Source: CAZQQN01 sp964549595 (lineage in GTDB: Bacteria > Bacteroidota > Bacteroidia > CAILMK01 > CAYYUA01). From it: a DNA stretch of 33,541 bases. The stretch lies in assembly GCA_964549595.1 (NCBI GenBank), contig CAZJWK010000020.1, forward strand, positions 1 through 33,541. Reading direction: 5' to 3'. Shown here in pieces: positions 14,441-23,562 of this stretch. Position 1 is the first letter of the stretch. Every line of letters starts with the position of its first letter. The notes beneath the pieces are model-generated. The model saw only the letters and a program-made list of their open reading frames with translations, ran no database searches and had not been told where the DNA came from. Position numbers and translations under genes: made by a program.

Positions 14441-16711
14441 ATGATGTTTCATGTTTTCCGTTTGTTGGGTATTGTATTGCTTTTCCCGGCTACCGCTTTT
14501 TCTCAGCTCCCTGATTTGGCGATCGGAGATTGGAGGGCCCATTTGAGTTATGACCAAAAGATATTGGTTGAGGAAGTAGAAGACCGGATTTACTGCGGAA
14601 CAAAAAATGGCTTATTTTATGTGAACAAAAAAAATAATTCCATTCAAACACGCTCCCCGATTGATGGCTTATCCAATGTAACCGTCAAAGCCCTTCGTTA
14701 TCACAAACCCTCAAATAGCCTTTTTATTGCTTATGAAAATGGATTGGTGGATGTGATCACAGATCAAAAGGAAATTCGTACGATCGAACAGATTAATAAA
14801 GGGGATTTTGTGGGGGAAACCGTGGTTAATGATTTTTATTTTTCCGGGGGAAAGGCTTACATGGCAGGTACTTTTGGCGTGGCCGTCTATGATATTGCAA
14901 AGCAAGGATTTAAAGCCACTTATTTCGGGCCCAGGAGCCCTAAGTGGACAACTTATGATTTTACCAGGTTGGGGTCACATTTCTACGCTTCCACAGAAAA
15001 TGGACTGCTCAAGGCCCCCGTTTCCAATACCAATCTTCAGGATATCAATAATTGGCAAAATGTGTGGGCTTCAGAGGATTTAGGGGAATTGGCCAGCTTT
15101 GAGGATAACCTTTATTTACAGGACAGCCTGGATATTTTGAGGTTTGATGGTCAGGAATGGGATACCCTTTCTCAAGTAAATCCAAAAAGTCAAGTGGATT
15201 TTAACATCTCCAACGGGAAATGCTTTATATCGGTATTAGAAGAAGGTATTTACGTAATAAAAGCCAATGACAAGGTACAGGCGTTAAATTTGGAATTCGG
15301 AGGCAGGGCGCTAAGGACTTTATTGGATGATAAAGGCAATTATTGGTATGCCATAAATAAATTCCTGATCCAAAATACCGGCAATGGTATTAATTATTTT
15401 TCTCCCGATGGACCCGCAAGTAGTGATGCTTGGTCTGTTAAATACAGCAATGAAAGGATCTTTGTGGCGGCCGGTGGATATCAATCCACGTTAGCGGCTA
15501 ATTTTAATCCCAATGGTTTGTCCATCCTCGAGCAAAATGATGACTGGACTATTTTTAACCTTGCAACCAATGAGGCTTTTGCAGGGAATGGCATATCTGA
15601 TATCACAAATATTGCTGTAAGGCCTGATGGCCGGCGTTATTATGCCACCAGCTATAATAAGGGGCTTGTCGAATTTCGAAAGGATACTTTTTTTAAGTTG
15701 TATGATACGGAAAACAGCAAGCTGGATTACATGACTAATGCCAATAATTTACGGGTTCCTGATGCCACCTTTGATGAAAACAATAACTTATGGGTGTTAA
15801 ATTGCCAGGCTCCTGATCCTTTAATTGTTAAAACCCCGGAAAACAATTGGTTTGATTTTAATATGGGTGGAAATAATGCGGTACTGAATATACTGGTTGC
15901 AAACGATGGTGCCCTTTGGATGAGAACCAATGGAAGCGGAATTGTGGTTTACGATCACAATAATACCATAGGCAATCCCAATGATGATCAATGGAGACGG
16001 CTAAACGAACAAGGAAATAGTGGTGGTCTGCCATCCAAAAATGTATTAAGTATGGCAAAAGACCAGGAAGGCAATATTTGGGTCGGAACCGATGATGGGG
16101 TAGCGGTTTTTTATTCGCCGGCAAGGGTTTTTAGCCAAACGGTTAATGCCCAAACCATATTTGTGGAATCCGGTGGAACCTCCGGTAACTTGCTTGCAGG
16201 GGAAAGGGTCAATGCCATTAAAGTGGACGGGGGCGATTATAAATGGTTTGGAACCGGAAACGGGGCATTTTATACCAATCCAGATGGTGACCGGATATTG
16301 AAAAATTTTAACACGGACAACAGTCATTTATTAGCCAACAAGGTCAATGACATTGCCATCAATGAAAGAAACGGTGAAGTGTTTTTTGCTACCGCTAAAG
16401 GGTTGGTTTCTTACCGGGGAGAAGCCACCAAAGGTGGAAAAAAACATAAGGATGTATACGCATTTCCCAATCCTGTGGAGCCAGGCTATAGGGGTCCGGT
16501 TACGGTAAAGGGTTTAGTGGCCAATGCGGAAATAAAAATAACTGACGGGCAAGGCAATTTGGTGCAGGATATGGAAGCCAAGGGGGGTCAGGTTGTGTGG
16601 AACCTGAAGAATCTCCATGGCCAAAAGGTTAATAGTGGGGTTTATTACGTTTATTCCGCAGATGAGGAAGGAGCTGAAACCGTAGTCACCAAAATTTTGA
16701 TTATACAATAG
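14441..16711 (+). CDS. porZ: Type IX secretion protein PorZ, beta-propeller with C-terminal sorting domain
   Basis: A 756-residue exported protein with a signal peptide (residues 1 to about 22, cleaved near AFSQ). The body consists of beta-propeller-type repeats; the opening block IGDWRAHLSYDQ and CGTKNGLFYV resembles PorZ. The last 80 or so residues match a type A type IX sorting domain: YAFPNPV, then KITDGQG, W-N-L, and VNSGVYYVY. PorZ belongs to the attachment complex that links cargo to A-LPS at the cell surface in Porphyromonas gingivalis. WVGTDDGVAVF-type repeats are also found in two-component-regulator propellers, but no kinase domain is present. The stop codon abuts the recO ATG, a pairing seen widely in Bacteroidota. 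Confidence 0.88.
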   Translation: MMFHVFRLLGIVLLFPATAFSQLPDLAIGDWRAHLSYDQKILVEEVEDRIYCGTKNGLFYVNKKNNSIQTRSPIDGLSNVTVKALRYHKPSNSLFIAYENGLVDVITDQKEIRTIEQINKGDFVGETVVNDFYFSGGKAYMAGTFGVAVYDIAKQGFKATYFGPRSPKWTTYDFTRLGSHFYASTENGLLKAPVSNTNLQDINNWQNVWASEDLGELASFEDNLYLQDSLDILRFDGQEWDTLSQVNPKSQVDFNISNGKCFISVLEEGIYVIKANDKVQALNLEFGGRALRTLLDDKGNYWYAINKFLIQNTGNGINYFSPDGPASSDAWSVKYSNERIFVAAGGYQSTLAANFNPNGLSILEQNDDWTIFNLATNEAFAGNGISDITNIAVRPDGRRYYATSYNKGLVEFRKDTFFKLYDTENSKLDYMTNANNLRVPDATFDENNNLWVLNCQAPDPLIVKTPENNWFDFNMGGNNAVLNILVANDGALWMRTNGSGIVVYDHNNTIGNPNDDQWRRLNEQGNSGGLPSKNVLSMAKDQEGNIWVGTDDGVAVFYSPARVFSQTVNAQTIFVESGGTSGNLLAGERVNAIKVDGGDYKWFGTGNGAFYTNPDGDRILKNFNTDNSHLLANKVNDIAINERNGEVFFATAKGLVSYRGEATKGGKKHKDVYAFPNPVEPGYRGPVTVKGLVANAEIKITDGQGNLVQDMEAKGGQVVWNLKNLHGQKVNSGVYYVYSADEEGAETVVTKILIIQ

Positions 16712-17440
16712 ATGTTACAGCATACACAGGGCATTGTGATAAAGGCCACCAAGTATTCTGAGACAAGCCTTGTGACTCAGATTTTTACTCGCGAATATGG
16801 CATGCAGGGCTTTCTTGTCCAGGGGGTTTACAGAAAAAAAAGCGCTTTCCAACCTTCCCATTTTCAGCATCTCAACAGACTGGATATGGTTGTTTACCAT
16901 AAGCCCAATCGTCAGCTCCAAAAGATCAAGGAGCTTGAAATTAACCCCTTATTTCAGTCTATTCCTTTTCACATTCAAAAGACTTCTTTAGCCATTTTCA
17001 TGGCTGAGGTGCTACAAAAAACCATAAGAGAAGAAGAGTCCAATCCGGGTTTATTTGACTTCCTAAATCAGATAATTCAGTTCCTCGATGATTGGGAAGG
17101 ACCGGTAGCCAATTTCCCGCTTTTTTTCCTGGTCCGGCTAAGCAAATTTTTGGGTTTTTTCCCACGCAATAACTTTAAAAAGGAAAATCCTTTTTTTAAT
17201 TTAGAGGAAGGCCATTTTCAGAAAGAAAAACCAGGGGAGACCAATGGGATTCTGCCTCCCGATAGCCAGTATTTCTCGGCTTTAATTGACCAAAACCTGA
17301 ATGCCGTTAACGAGCCTGCAATACCCCTTAAAAGCAGGCAAAATCTGCTCAATAAATTACTGGACTATTTTCGTTTCCACCTTTCCGAATTTTCAAAGGT
17401 TCGTTCCTCCTATGTACTTCGTGAGGTACTTCAGGATTGA
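16712..17440 (+). CDS. recO: DNA repair protein RecO
   Basis: Recombination mediator of the RecFOR pathway; it helps load RecA on single-stranded DNA coated by SSB. The 242-residue protein starts with the OB-fold segment QGIVIKATKYSETSLVTQIFT and G-x-Q-G-F-L-V-Q-G-V, followed by the helical region with IFMAEVLQKTIREEE. No zinc-ribbon cysteine cluster is visible in the C-terminal half, as in many Bacteroidota RecO proteins. The ATG follows the porZ stop with no gap, which implies translational coupling. Confidence 0.93.
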   Translation: MLQHTQGIVIKATKYSETSLVTQIFTREYGMQGFLVQGVYRKKSAFQPSHFQHLNRLDMVVYHKPNRQLQKIKELEINPLFQSIPFHIQKTSLAIFMAEVLQKTIREEESNPGLFDFLNQIIQFLDDWEGPVANFPLFFLVRLSKFLGFFPRNNFKKENPFFNLEEGHFQKEKPGETNGILPPDSQYFSALIDQNLNAVNEPAIPLKSRQNLLNKLLDYFRFHLSEFSKVRSSYVLREVLQD

Positions 17441-17530
17441 TATTTTGCGAAAAGGTTTTAAAGCCTAAATGGTCAAAATTTTTCAATTTTGGCTCTACAA
17501 AAAGTCCTAAACAAATAAAGGTTTGGTTTC

Positions 17531-20320
17531 ATGAGGGCGACTTTGTTTGTCTTTTTTCTAATGCTTCTGGCCTCAGCATTTTCTTTGAAAGGTCAGTATT
17601 TGGTAGAGGATATTCGCTTAAGGGGTTACGACTACGAGATCAAAAATTTCAATACTCAGGAGATTCGTTTCTCTGTTCCTAATTGGCGGTCGTTGAACCT
17701 TAACCAATATGATCCGGATCAGGTAGATGTTTGGGTGGATTTTATCACGCCTTCCGGTGATACCATTAGGAGGAATGGATTTTATTTTGAACAATACCAT
17801 TTTAGCGATAGCCCATCTCAGCCCTGTGATTATGCTTATCTGCAACCTTCCGGGGGAGCCAAAAAAGTGGCCAATAGCCGCTATGAAGCTTACCCCTTAC
17901 GGAAAACTTATTCGGAGTGGCGGGTGAGATTTAGACCGGATGAAACCGGTAAATGGAATTTTCGTATTCATGCCCGTTTGAAAGATTTTCAAAATGATCA
18001 GGTTTATACTTATCGATATCCCGGGGAAAAAAATTTGAAAGAAGGTTTGAACTTCCTTGTAAAACCTTCTAAGGAAAAATTCGAGGGGTATATTGGGACC
18101 AAGACCCATAGTAAAAATCGCCATTCGCCCGCTTTTCTGTACCATAAAAAGTCCGGCGATCCTATTATTCTGAACGGTGAAAATTTGCCGGATGACAGAA
18201 GTAATTGGCTTAAACAACATGTTTTGACAAGGCCGAATCAAAAAAATCCCAATGTCCCACTTCCTTGTAAGGTTTTTCGAAACCAACGAGGACTGGACAT
18301 TTCAAAACGGGCAAGAGGAATTGGCGGCATTTGTCAATACAAAGGCTGGATTAATGAACTTAGCAACCATGGTGGCAATTACTTTCGCTTTGCCATTAAT
18401 GGGAGCGCTAATCCGGACCATTCCAATCATTTTATGTTTTACAATCCGGAAAAAAGCAGTTATTCGAAGCAATCCGCAGGGGCATTGGATTTTAACCTTA
18501 AAAATGCCTGGCGATACGACAAGATCATTCGCTATGCCAGTGCCAAGGATGTTTACATTAAGTTTAATTTCCTTCAATTTTCTATTTTCACCAACAAATG
18601 GCATAAGTGGAACCCCTGGAGTGATAAAGTAAGGCCGGGTTTTTATCAAAACCCCTGTCAATTTTTTAATCCCAATTCAAGGGGCTTTGAAGAGCTGAAA
18701 GCCATGCTTCGGTATGCCATTGCAAGATGGGGACATGCCAATAACATTGTCGGATGGGAGCTTATAGATGAATTTGGTCATATTACAAAAAATCCTCAGG
18801 GTGCTGATTCCGTAACTTGCTTTGAGGCGGCCGACTCTCTAAAAAGCTGGTACCATTCGGTAGCCCAATACATCAAGAAATTGGACCGTAGCCGTCATCC
18901 GGTTTCTCCGGGTGCCTTTCTGGCCCCTGGGTTTTTTAGCGAAGAAAGGAAGGATACCACTGTCATGGAAATCAGCCAGTTAAATAGCCTGGATTACGTG
19001 GAGGTTAACAAAGCGGCTTTGGGCGATGTCGGTAATAAGTGTAATTGTGATATCATACGGGACTTTGGGAGTAAAACTTGTATTAAAACTGATGATTATT
19101 GCGGTAATTTAAAGAAGGTTTTACCCCAAAATGCAGAAAGCGTGAATTTTAGTTCGGCAGTTTTCCGAAAAGATCGGTGGGAAACGAAAAATTTTTATAA
19201 ATATCCCCTCAAAATGCGGAAAAGCATTGGGAAGGGGGTGATTTTCAATAGTTTTTGGTTTAATATACGCGACCATGCATTTAGCACCAGTACGATAGAT
19301 AATCCTGGAGTTTTTTACCACAATGTGTTATGGCGGGGTTTGTTTTCAGGCTCAATGAGTACTACCTCTATCTATTACCAAAAGCATCCGGCTTACAACC
19401 GAAAAAATATGACCTGGAATGGGCAGGATAAGTTTGATTACATGGGGCACAGGCAATTTGATCTCCGCTGGAATAGCCCTAAGGTAAAATTTATTGATGG
19501 TCAATTGGAGCACTTTAAAGGGATTGGTAAGTTTATCCCAAAAATTCATTACCAAAAGCAAACGCTATTGGCGTATTCAAATACCCTGGAAGATAAAAAC
19601 GCTTTGGTAGCATTTCCATTTGAATTGGAGAACAAGAACAGCCATCATATTTTTGGTTTTAAGGTACCCGACCCGGAAATGGGTTTGCCAAAGCATTATG
19701 GCTACATACAGGATACGGCCTTTTATTTTGCGAGCCTTTTCAGGACCAATGTGGATTATTTGAGTGGGGAAGCGAATGGGGATAAGGATTTGCCGGAAAC
19801 AAAAGGGATAACCCTTGATTTAAAGTCTCCTGAAAGCCGTACTTACCGTCTTCGGTTTTACGATCCGCTTTCTGGGGAAAAAATAGAAGAACAGTTGATT
19901 TGCAGGTCAGTACTGGGAGCTTTGAGTTTCAAAACCCCACCTTTCAATAGTCATTATGGTGATTTAGCCTTCATACTTACCCCTAATCCCTTACCAACCC
20001 TAAAGGTCAATCAAAAACAGAAACCTGAGAAGCTGGATGCTTCTAAGAATTTGACTTTAGCCGGCAGCAAGCTAAACACCTGCCAAACGGAGACCTATAA
20101 GGTTATCATCAGGAAAGTCACCGATAAAGCACTTTTGGAGGATGGTCCTTTATTTGAGGGGGAATTTGATGAAGCCAATAATCCCTTGGCAAATTTTGAT
20201 ATCCAGGAAGCTTGTAAAAACGAGGGCGTTGCACTCAAACCCGGTAAGCAATATCGATTAAAATTGGTTACCGGTGACCCTGAGCGTAGCAATCAAATCA
20301 CATTTCGCTTAACAGAATAA
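17531..20320 (+). CDS. Secreted DUF5060 / glycoside-hydrolase-like protein
   Basis: A 929-residue protein with a signal peptide (residues 1 to about 21). Residues about 22-165 form a DUF5060-like beta-sandwich: VWVDFITPSGDTIRRNGFYF and later WRVRFRPDETGKWNFRI. The middle (about 190-640) looks like a (beta/alpha)8 barrel of the DUF4038/GH5-related clan: GGNYFRFAING, then GWELIDEF at about 408-415. The likely acid/base is E414, although the usual Asn-Glu pair is Asp-Glu here. The C-terminal part has beta-rich segments but no type IX sorting domain. Its substrate is probably a polysaccharide, which cannot be named. It lies 90 nt after recO. Confidence 0.72.
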   Translation: MRATLFVFFLMLLASAFSLKGQYLVEDIRLRGYDYEIKNFNTQEIRFSVPNWRSLNLNQYDPDQVDVWVDFITPSGDTIRRNGFYFEQYHFSDSPSQPCDYAYLQPSGGAKKVANSRYEAYPLRKTYSEWRVRFRPDETGKWNFRIHARLKDFQNDQVYTYRYPGEKNLKEGLNFLVKPSKEKFEGYIGTKTHSKNRHSPAFLYHKKSGDPIILNGENLPDDRSNWLKQHVLTRPNQKNPNVPLPCKVFRNQRGLDISKRARGIGGICQYKGWINELSNHGGNYFRFAINGSANPDHSNHFMFYNPEKSSYSKQSAGALDFNLKNAWRYDKIIRYASAKDVYIKFNFLQFSIFTNKWHKWNPWSDKVRPGFYQNPCQFFNPNSRGFEELKAMLRYAIARWGHANNIVGWELIDEFGHITKNPQGADSVTCFEAADSLKSWYHSVAQYIKKLDRSRHPVSPGAFLAPGFFSEERKDTTVMEISQLNSLDYVEVNKAALGDVGNKCNCDIIRDFGSKTCIKTDDYCGNLKKVLPQNAESVNFSSAVFRKDRWETKNFYKYPLKMRKSIGKGVIFNSFWFNIRDHAFSTSTIDNPGVFYHNVLWRGLFSGSMSTTSIYYQKHPAYNRKNMTWNGQDKFDYMGHRQFDLRWNSPKVKFIDGQLEHFKGIGKFIPKIHYQKQTLLAYSNTLEDKNALVAFPFELENKNSHHIFGFKVPDPEMGLPKHYGYIQDTAFYFASLFRTNVDYLSGEANGDKDLPETKGITLDLKSPESRTYRLRFYDPLSGEKIEEQLICRSVLGALSFKTPPFNSHYGDLAFILTPNPLPTLKVNQKQKPEKLDASKNLTLAGSKLNTCQTETYKVIIRKVTDKALLEDGPLFEGEFDEANNPLANFDIQEACKNEGVALKPGKQYRLKLVTGDPERSNQITFRLTE

Positions 20321-20328
20321 AGGCTTTT

Positions 20329-21183
20329 TTAGTGATTGGATTGGGCTAAGAAATGCTTAATCTGGCTTGTTACCATTTCACTTTGACATTCCTGGGGAAA
20401 ATGCCCTGCTTTAACAAGAGAAACTGATCGAGAATCGGGTAATAGGTTTTGCCATTTCCGCAGAAAGTGTTTCCCAAAGGCCGGGTCTTTTAAGCCCCAG
20501 ATTAACAGGGTATTTTTAGCCTGGATGATGTTTCTGTTTTCCCAAAGTTTTTGAAACCAATGTTTACCGGCCATCAAGTAATGGGGTAAAGCAATACTTG
20601 CTTTTCTATGTTGAGATGCCTTGAATGGCCATTGGTAGTATTCATGGACCTTGCCCCTGAAGGATTTTTTATCATAAACAGCCAACCAAAGCAAGATTGT
20701 AGAAAACAAGTTAAGCTTACCGGTTAACAGGTTACCGGTTTTTCCGCTCATCAATTTACTAAAGACCCAAAATAAGGGGTAATTGTTTAAGGGCCACAGC
20801 CACGTGTTCATGATTATAATATTTGAAACACGGTCCGGATGGTTAATACAATAATCAAACCCAATGGGTCCTCCCCAATCATTGACAACCAAGGTAACGT
20901 GCTTTAAGGCCAAGTGATCAATTAATTTTTCCAGGTGTTTTGCCATATCCCATGGTTCATAGGAATAATTAATGGGTTTTTCCGAAAGTCCGAACCCTAT
21001 GTGATCAGGTGCAATGCAGCGATAATCCGTTCTTAACCCTTTTATTACTTTCCGGAAGGAAAAAGACCAATCAGGATTCCCGTGTAAGAATAAAATAGGT
21101 TTCCCCTGGCCTTCGTCTATGTAATGGATTTTACCCGGCCCGACTTCCAGGAAGTGAGAGTGGAAGGGGTATGCTTTTTCCAT
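20329..21183 (-). CDS. Alpha/beta hydrolase, haloalkane dehalogenase-like
   Basis: A 284-residue alpha/beta-hydrolase. The nucleophile elbow is V-N-D102-W-G-G, with Asp rather than Ser, as in haloalkane dehalogenases and epoxide hydrolases. The oxyanion/halide loop is HGN36PDWS. The acid D233 (GLKDPAF) follows strand 7 and the histidine is H261 (AGHFPQE). The Asp-His-Asp triad with N36 plus W103 is the pattern of haloalkane dehalogenase subfamily III. These enzymes hydrolyse carbon-halogen bonds, but the natural substrates of most members are unknown. It converges on the preceding hydrolase with only 8 nt between stop codons. Confidence 0.82.
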   Translation of the reverse strand: MEKAYPFHSHFLEVGPGKIHYIDEGQGKPILFLHGNPDWSFSFRKVIKGLRTDYRCIAPDHIGFGLSEKPINYSYEPWDMAKHLEKLIDHLALKHVTLVVNDWGGPIGFDYCINHPDRVSNIIIMNTWLWPLNNYPLFWVFSKLMSGKTGNLLTGKLNLFSTILLWLAVYDKKSFRGKVHEYYQWPFKASQHRKASIALPHYLMAGKHWFQKLWENRNIIQAKNTLLIWGLKDPAFGKHFLRKWQNLLPDSRSVSLVKAGHFPQECQSEMVTSQIKHFLAQSNH

Positions 21184-21226
21184 AAACCTTCGGATTTATT
21201 CATGGCTTTCCATAAGCTGGGCTGTT

Positions 21227-21901
21227 TTATTGGTCCTTATCGGGATGTTCAGGAGGAGGAAACATGGCGTTGTAATCCCAAATACCCTTATCCGGAAGTT
21301 CATCCTCCTCTTCCCAACTGTATTTTTTCCTTTGCGGCCCCTGATCTTTGTAGTAGATTGCGCAAAATACGCCCGCTAAGGCTCCAAAAAGATGACCTTC
21401 CCAGGAGACTCCCTCCCTTATCGGTAGCACTCCCCAAATCATTCCACCGTATAAAAATATAACCAGCATGGAAATGGCCATCAGGGATCTTTCCCGCCTA
21501 ATGACCCCGCTTACGAACAAAAATGAAGCAAAGCCGTAAACCAATCCGCTTGCCCCGATATGTGTCACTTCTCTGGCAGCGATAAAAACAAGCAGGCTAT
21601 GAATGAGGTAGATTAACCCGATGGTGCGTAACGCAATAGGCCTGTAGAAATAAAAAATGGCTGTGCCCAGTACCAGCAGGGGTATGCTGTTGGAAGCCAA
21701 ATGACTCAAATCCCCATGTACCAAGGGGAAAGTTATTATGCCTGTTAAACCTTCCCAACTTCGGGGTAAGATACCCAAAACACCTGCCCATTTGACCTCA
21801 AAAGCTTTTTCCAAAAGTTTGATAATCCAGATCAATAGCACAAAAGCAAGGGGTAGAAAGAGGCTGTTTTTAAAAGTGGCTTGGGATTGCATATCCTTCA
21901 A
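21227..21901 (-). CDS. Rhomboid family intramembrane serine protease
   Basis: A 224-residue inner-membrane protein with six or so helices. It has the rhomboid signature HLASN (67-71), the serine motif G116-A-S118-G followed by L-V-Y-G, and the catalytic H170 in SWEGHLFGALAG. The serine-histidine dyad is therefore complete. A hydrophilic acidic tail of about 35 residues follows the last helix. Rhomboids cleave membrane proteins within the bilayer; the substrate is unknown. It lies 43 nt upstream of the dehalogenase-like gene and 37 nt downstream of the thioesterase gene on the same strand, so an operon is plausible. Confidence 0.9.
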   Translation of the reverse strand: MKDMQSQATFKNSLFLPLAFVLLIWIIKLLEKAFEVKWAGVLGILPRSWEGLTGIITFPLVHGDLSHLASNSIPLLVLGTAIFYFYRPIALRTIGLIYLIHSLLVFIAAREVTHIGASGLVYGFASFLFVSGVIRRERSLMAISMLVIFLYGGMIWGVLPIREGVSWEGHLFGALAGVFCAIYYKDQGPQRKKYSWEEEDELPDKGIWDYNAMFPPPEHPDKDQ

Positions 21902-21938
21902 ATGTAAAGAATATCATTAAAAGAAAAGGGAAAAGGGC

Positions 21939-22364
21939 TCAGGAATGGAAGTTGTCCTTGAAATTTTCCGGGACATTCTGAATCGTTGCGGTTTCATAAT
22001 CGTAACAGACCATTCCCGTCTTGGCTTTAGCAATTAACTTGTTATTAAGCTTGTGAGTTATCCGGTAGAAAATATCAAAACCTTTGTTGGAGAAGTCGCC
22101 TGCCGTTATTTTAAAAACAAGGGGATCCTTGAAATAAGCCTGGTTTTTATATTCAATGGCAGAATCAGCCATTATCAGAGCCACACCTGCCAGGTTAAGT
22201 TCACTGTAGCCAAAAGATTCGAGAAAAGCCATCCGGGCTTCATGGATCATCCCTAACAAAGCATCATTACCCAGGTGTGCACCGTAGTTTAAATCAGTAA
22301 CCCTGACCGTGAGAGTGGTTTGAAAAACAAAGTGTTCAGGCAGCTCAATTTTTACCCGACCCAA
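21939..22364 (-). CDS. Acyl-CoA thioesterase, 4HBT (hotdog) family
   Basis: A 141-residue single hotdog domain protein. The active-site loop reads VTDLNYGAHLGND (22-34), which follows the YbgC/4-hydroxybenzoyl-CoA thioesterase layout (usually D-x-D-x-x-G-H-x-x-N), but the second acidic residue is N26. The helix LLGMIHEARMAFLESFGYSE is well conserved. It probably hydrolyses an acyl-CoA or acyl-carrier thioester in the cytosol; the chain length cannot be read. It heads a same-strand run with the rhomboid and dehalogenase-like genes. Confidence 0.8.
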   Translation of the reverse strand: MGRVKIELPEHFVFQTTLTVRVTDLNYGAHLGNDALLGMIHEARMAFLESFGYSELNLAGVALIMADSAIEYKNQAYFKDPLVFKITAGDFSNKGFDIFYRITHKLNNKLIAKAKTGMVCYDYETATIQNVPENFKDNFHS

Positions 22365-22425
22365 TAACTTAGTGTTTTTAGCGGTTATAACAAGTGATGT
22401 AATTTAGCACAAATTTGAGGAGTTT

Positions 22426-23562
22426 TTAAATGTTCCGGCAATAAAATAAGCCGGCCAGGTTAAAAGCACTTAAAACGAGGTCCTCATAGGTATTGTTCAA
22501 CGCTTCCGCTTTTGAACAAGGTTTATTGATAATGGATGCAGCGTAATTTAAGCCCAGCTTTTGTACGTCCTCCGGAGGGGCATCAAGCGTGCCGCAAAGG
22601 CCGGCAACCGGTATCCTGAATTCCCTGGCAGATTGGGCGACCCCTTTGATTACCTTACCATGGCTGCTTTGTTTATCAATTTTTCCTTCTCCGGTAATAA
22701 CCAGGTCTGCATTTTTAAGCTTGCGCTTAAAGGCCAATTTTTCCATGATTAATTCAATGCCTGTCCGGAGCGAAGCACCCAGGAAAGCTTTCGCCCCTGC
22801 GCCTAAACCACCCGCAGCCCCAGTATGCGAGGTGTTGGCAACGTTCACGTTAAGGGCCTCTTCTATACGCCCTGCCAGGTTCTTTAAGCCTTCTTCGAGG
22901 TTTTCCACTTGTTTTTGGTCGGCACCTTTTTGCGGTCCATATACTTTAGCCGCCCCGGCAGTTCCCGTCAAATAGTTATCTACATCACAGGCCACATAGA
23001 TTTTGGTTTGGTCTAAGCTTGCTAAAACTTTTTGGTCATCTATGGTTTGGATATTTAGTAAATTTTTACCGGCGTTGGCGACTGGCTTACCTTCTTTGTC
23101 AAGGAACTGATAACCCAGGGCATTGGCCATTCCAATGCCTCCATCGCAAGTAGCACTACCACCTATTCCAAGGATAATTTCTTTTACTCCGGATTGAATG
23201 GCCGATAATAAGAGCTCCCCCGTACCGTATGAGCTGGTATGGTAACAATTTCGCTCATTGGGATTTAAAAGGGCAAGCCCCGAGGCTTCGGCCATTTCTA
23301 TAAATGCTGTTTTACGGTCTTCACTCAAGCCTATTGAGGCTTCCACAGGCCGTCCTAAAGGATCATGAACCTTGACTTTTTGGTATGCGCCTTTAAGATT
23401 GGTGGTAAGCACTTCAGCAGTGCCTTCACCGCCATCGGCTAATGGGAGTGATTGAATTTCAAATCCCTCATCGGCCATTTTAATGCCCTGCCTCATGGCC
23501 CGGCAGACCTCAGTAGCCTTCAATGCCTCTTTAAATTTGTCCGGAGCCAGGAGGATTTTCAT
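22426..23562 (-). CDS. Glycerate kinase, GarK/GlxK type
   Basis: Phosphorylates D-glycerate, in this family to 2-phosphoglycerate, which enters glycolysis. The 378-residue protein starts with the hallmark MKILLAPDKFKEALKA and PLADGGEGTAEVL, and has LGIGGSATCDGGIGMA and a GAAGGLGAG block, followed by TGEGKIDKQS. Length and motifs fit the family throughout. It overlaps the dehydrogenase stop by 4 nt (23559-23562), showing translational coupling with the enzyme that probably supplies its substrate. Confidence 0.95.
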   Translation of the reverse strand: MKILLAPDKFKEALKATEVCRAMRQGIKMADEGFEIQSLPLADGGEGTAEVLTTNLKGAYQKVKVHDPLGRPVEASIGLSEDRKTAFIEMAEASGLALLNPNERNCYHTSSYGTGELLLSAIQSGVKEIILGIGGSATCDGGIGMANALGYQFLDKEGKPVANAGKNLLNIQTIDDQKVLASLDQTKIYVACDVDNYLTGTAGAAKVYGPQKGADQKQVENLEEGLKNLAGRIEEALNVNVANTSHTGAAGGLGAGAKAFLGASLRTGIELIMEKLAFKRKLKNADLVITGEGKIDKQSSHGKVIKGVAQSAREFRIPVAGLCGTLDAPPEDVQKLGLNYAASIINKPCSKAEALNNTYEDLVLSAFNLAGLFYCRNI

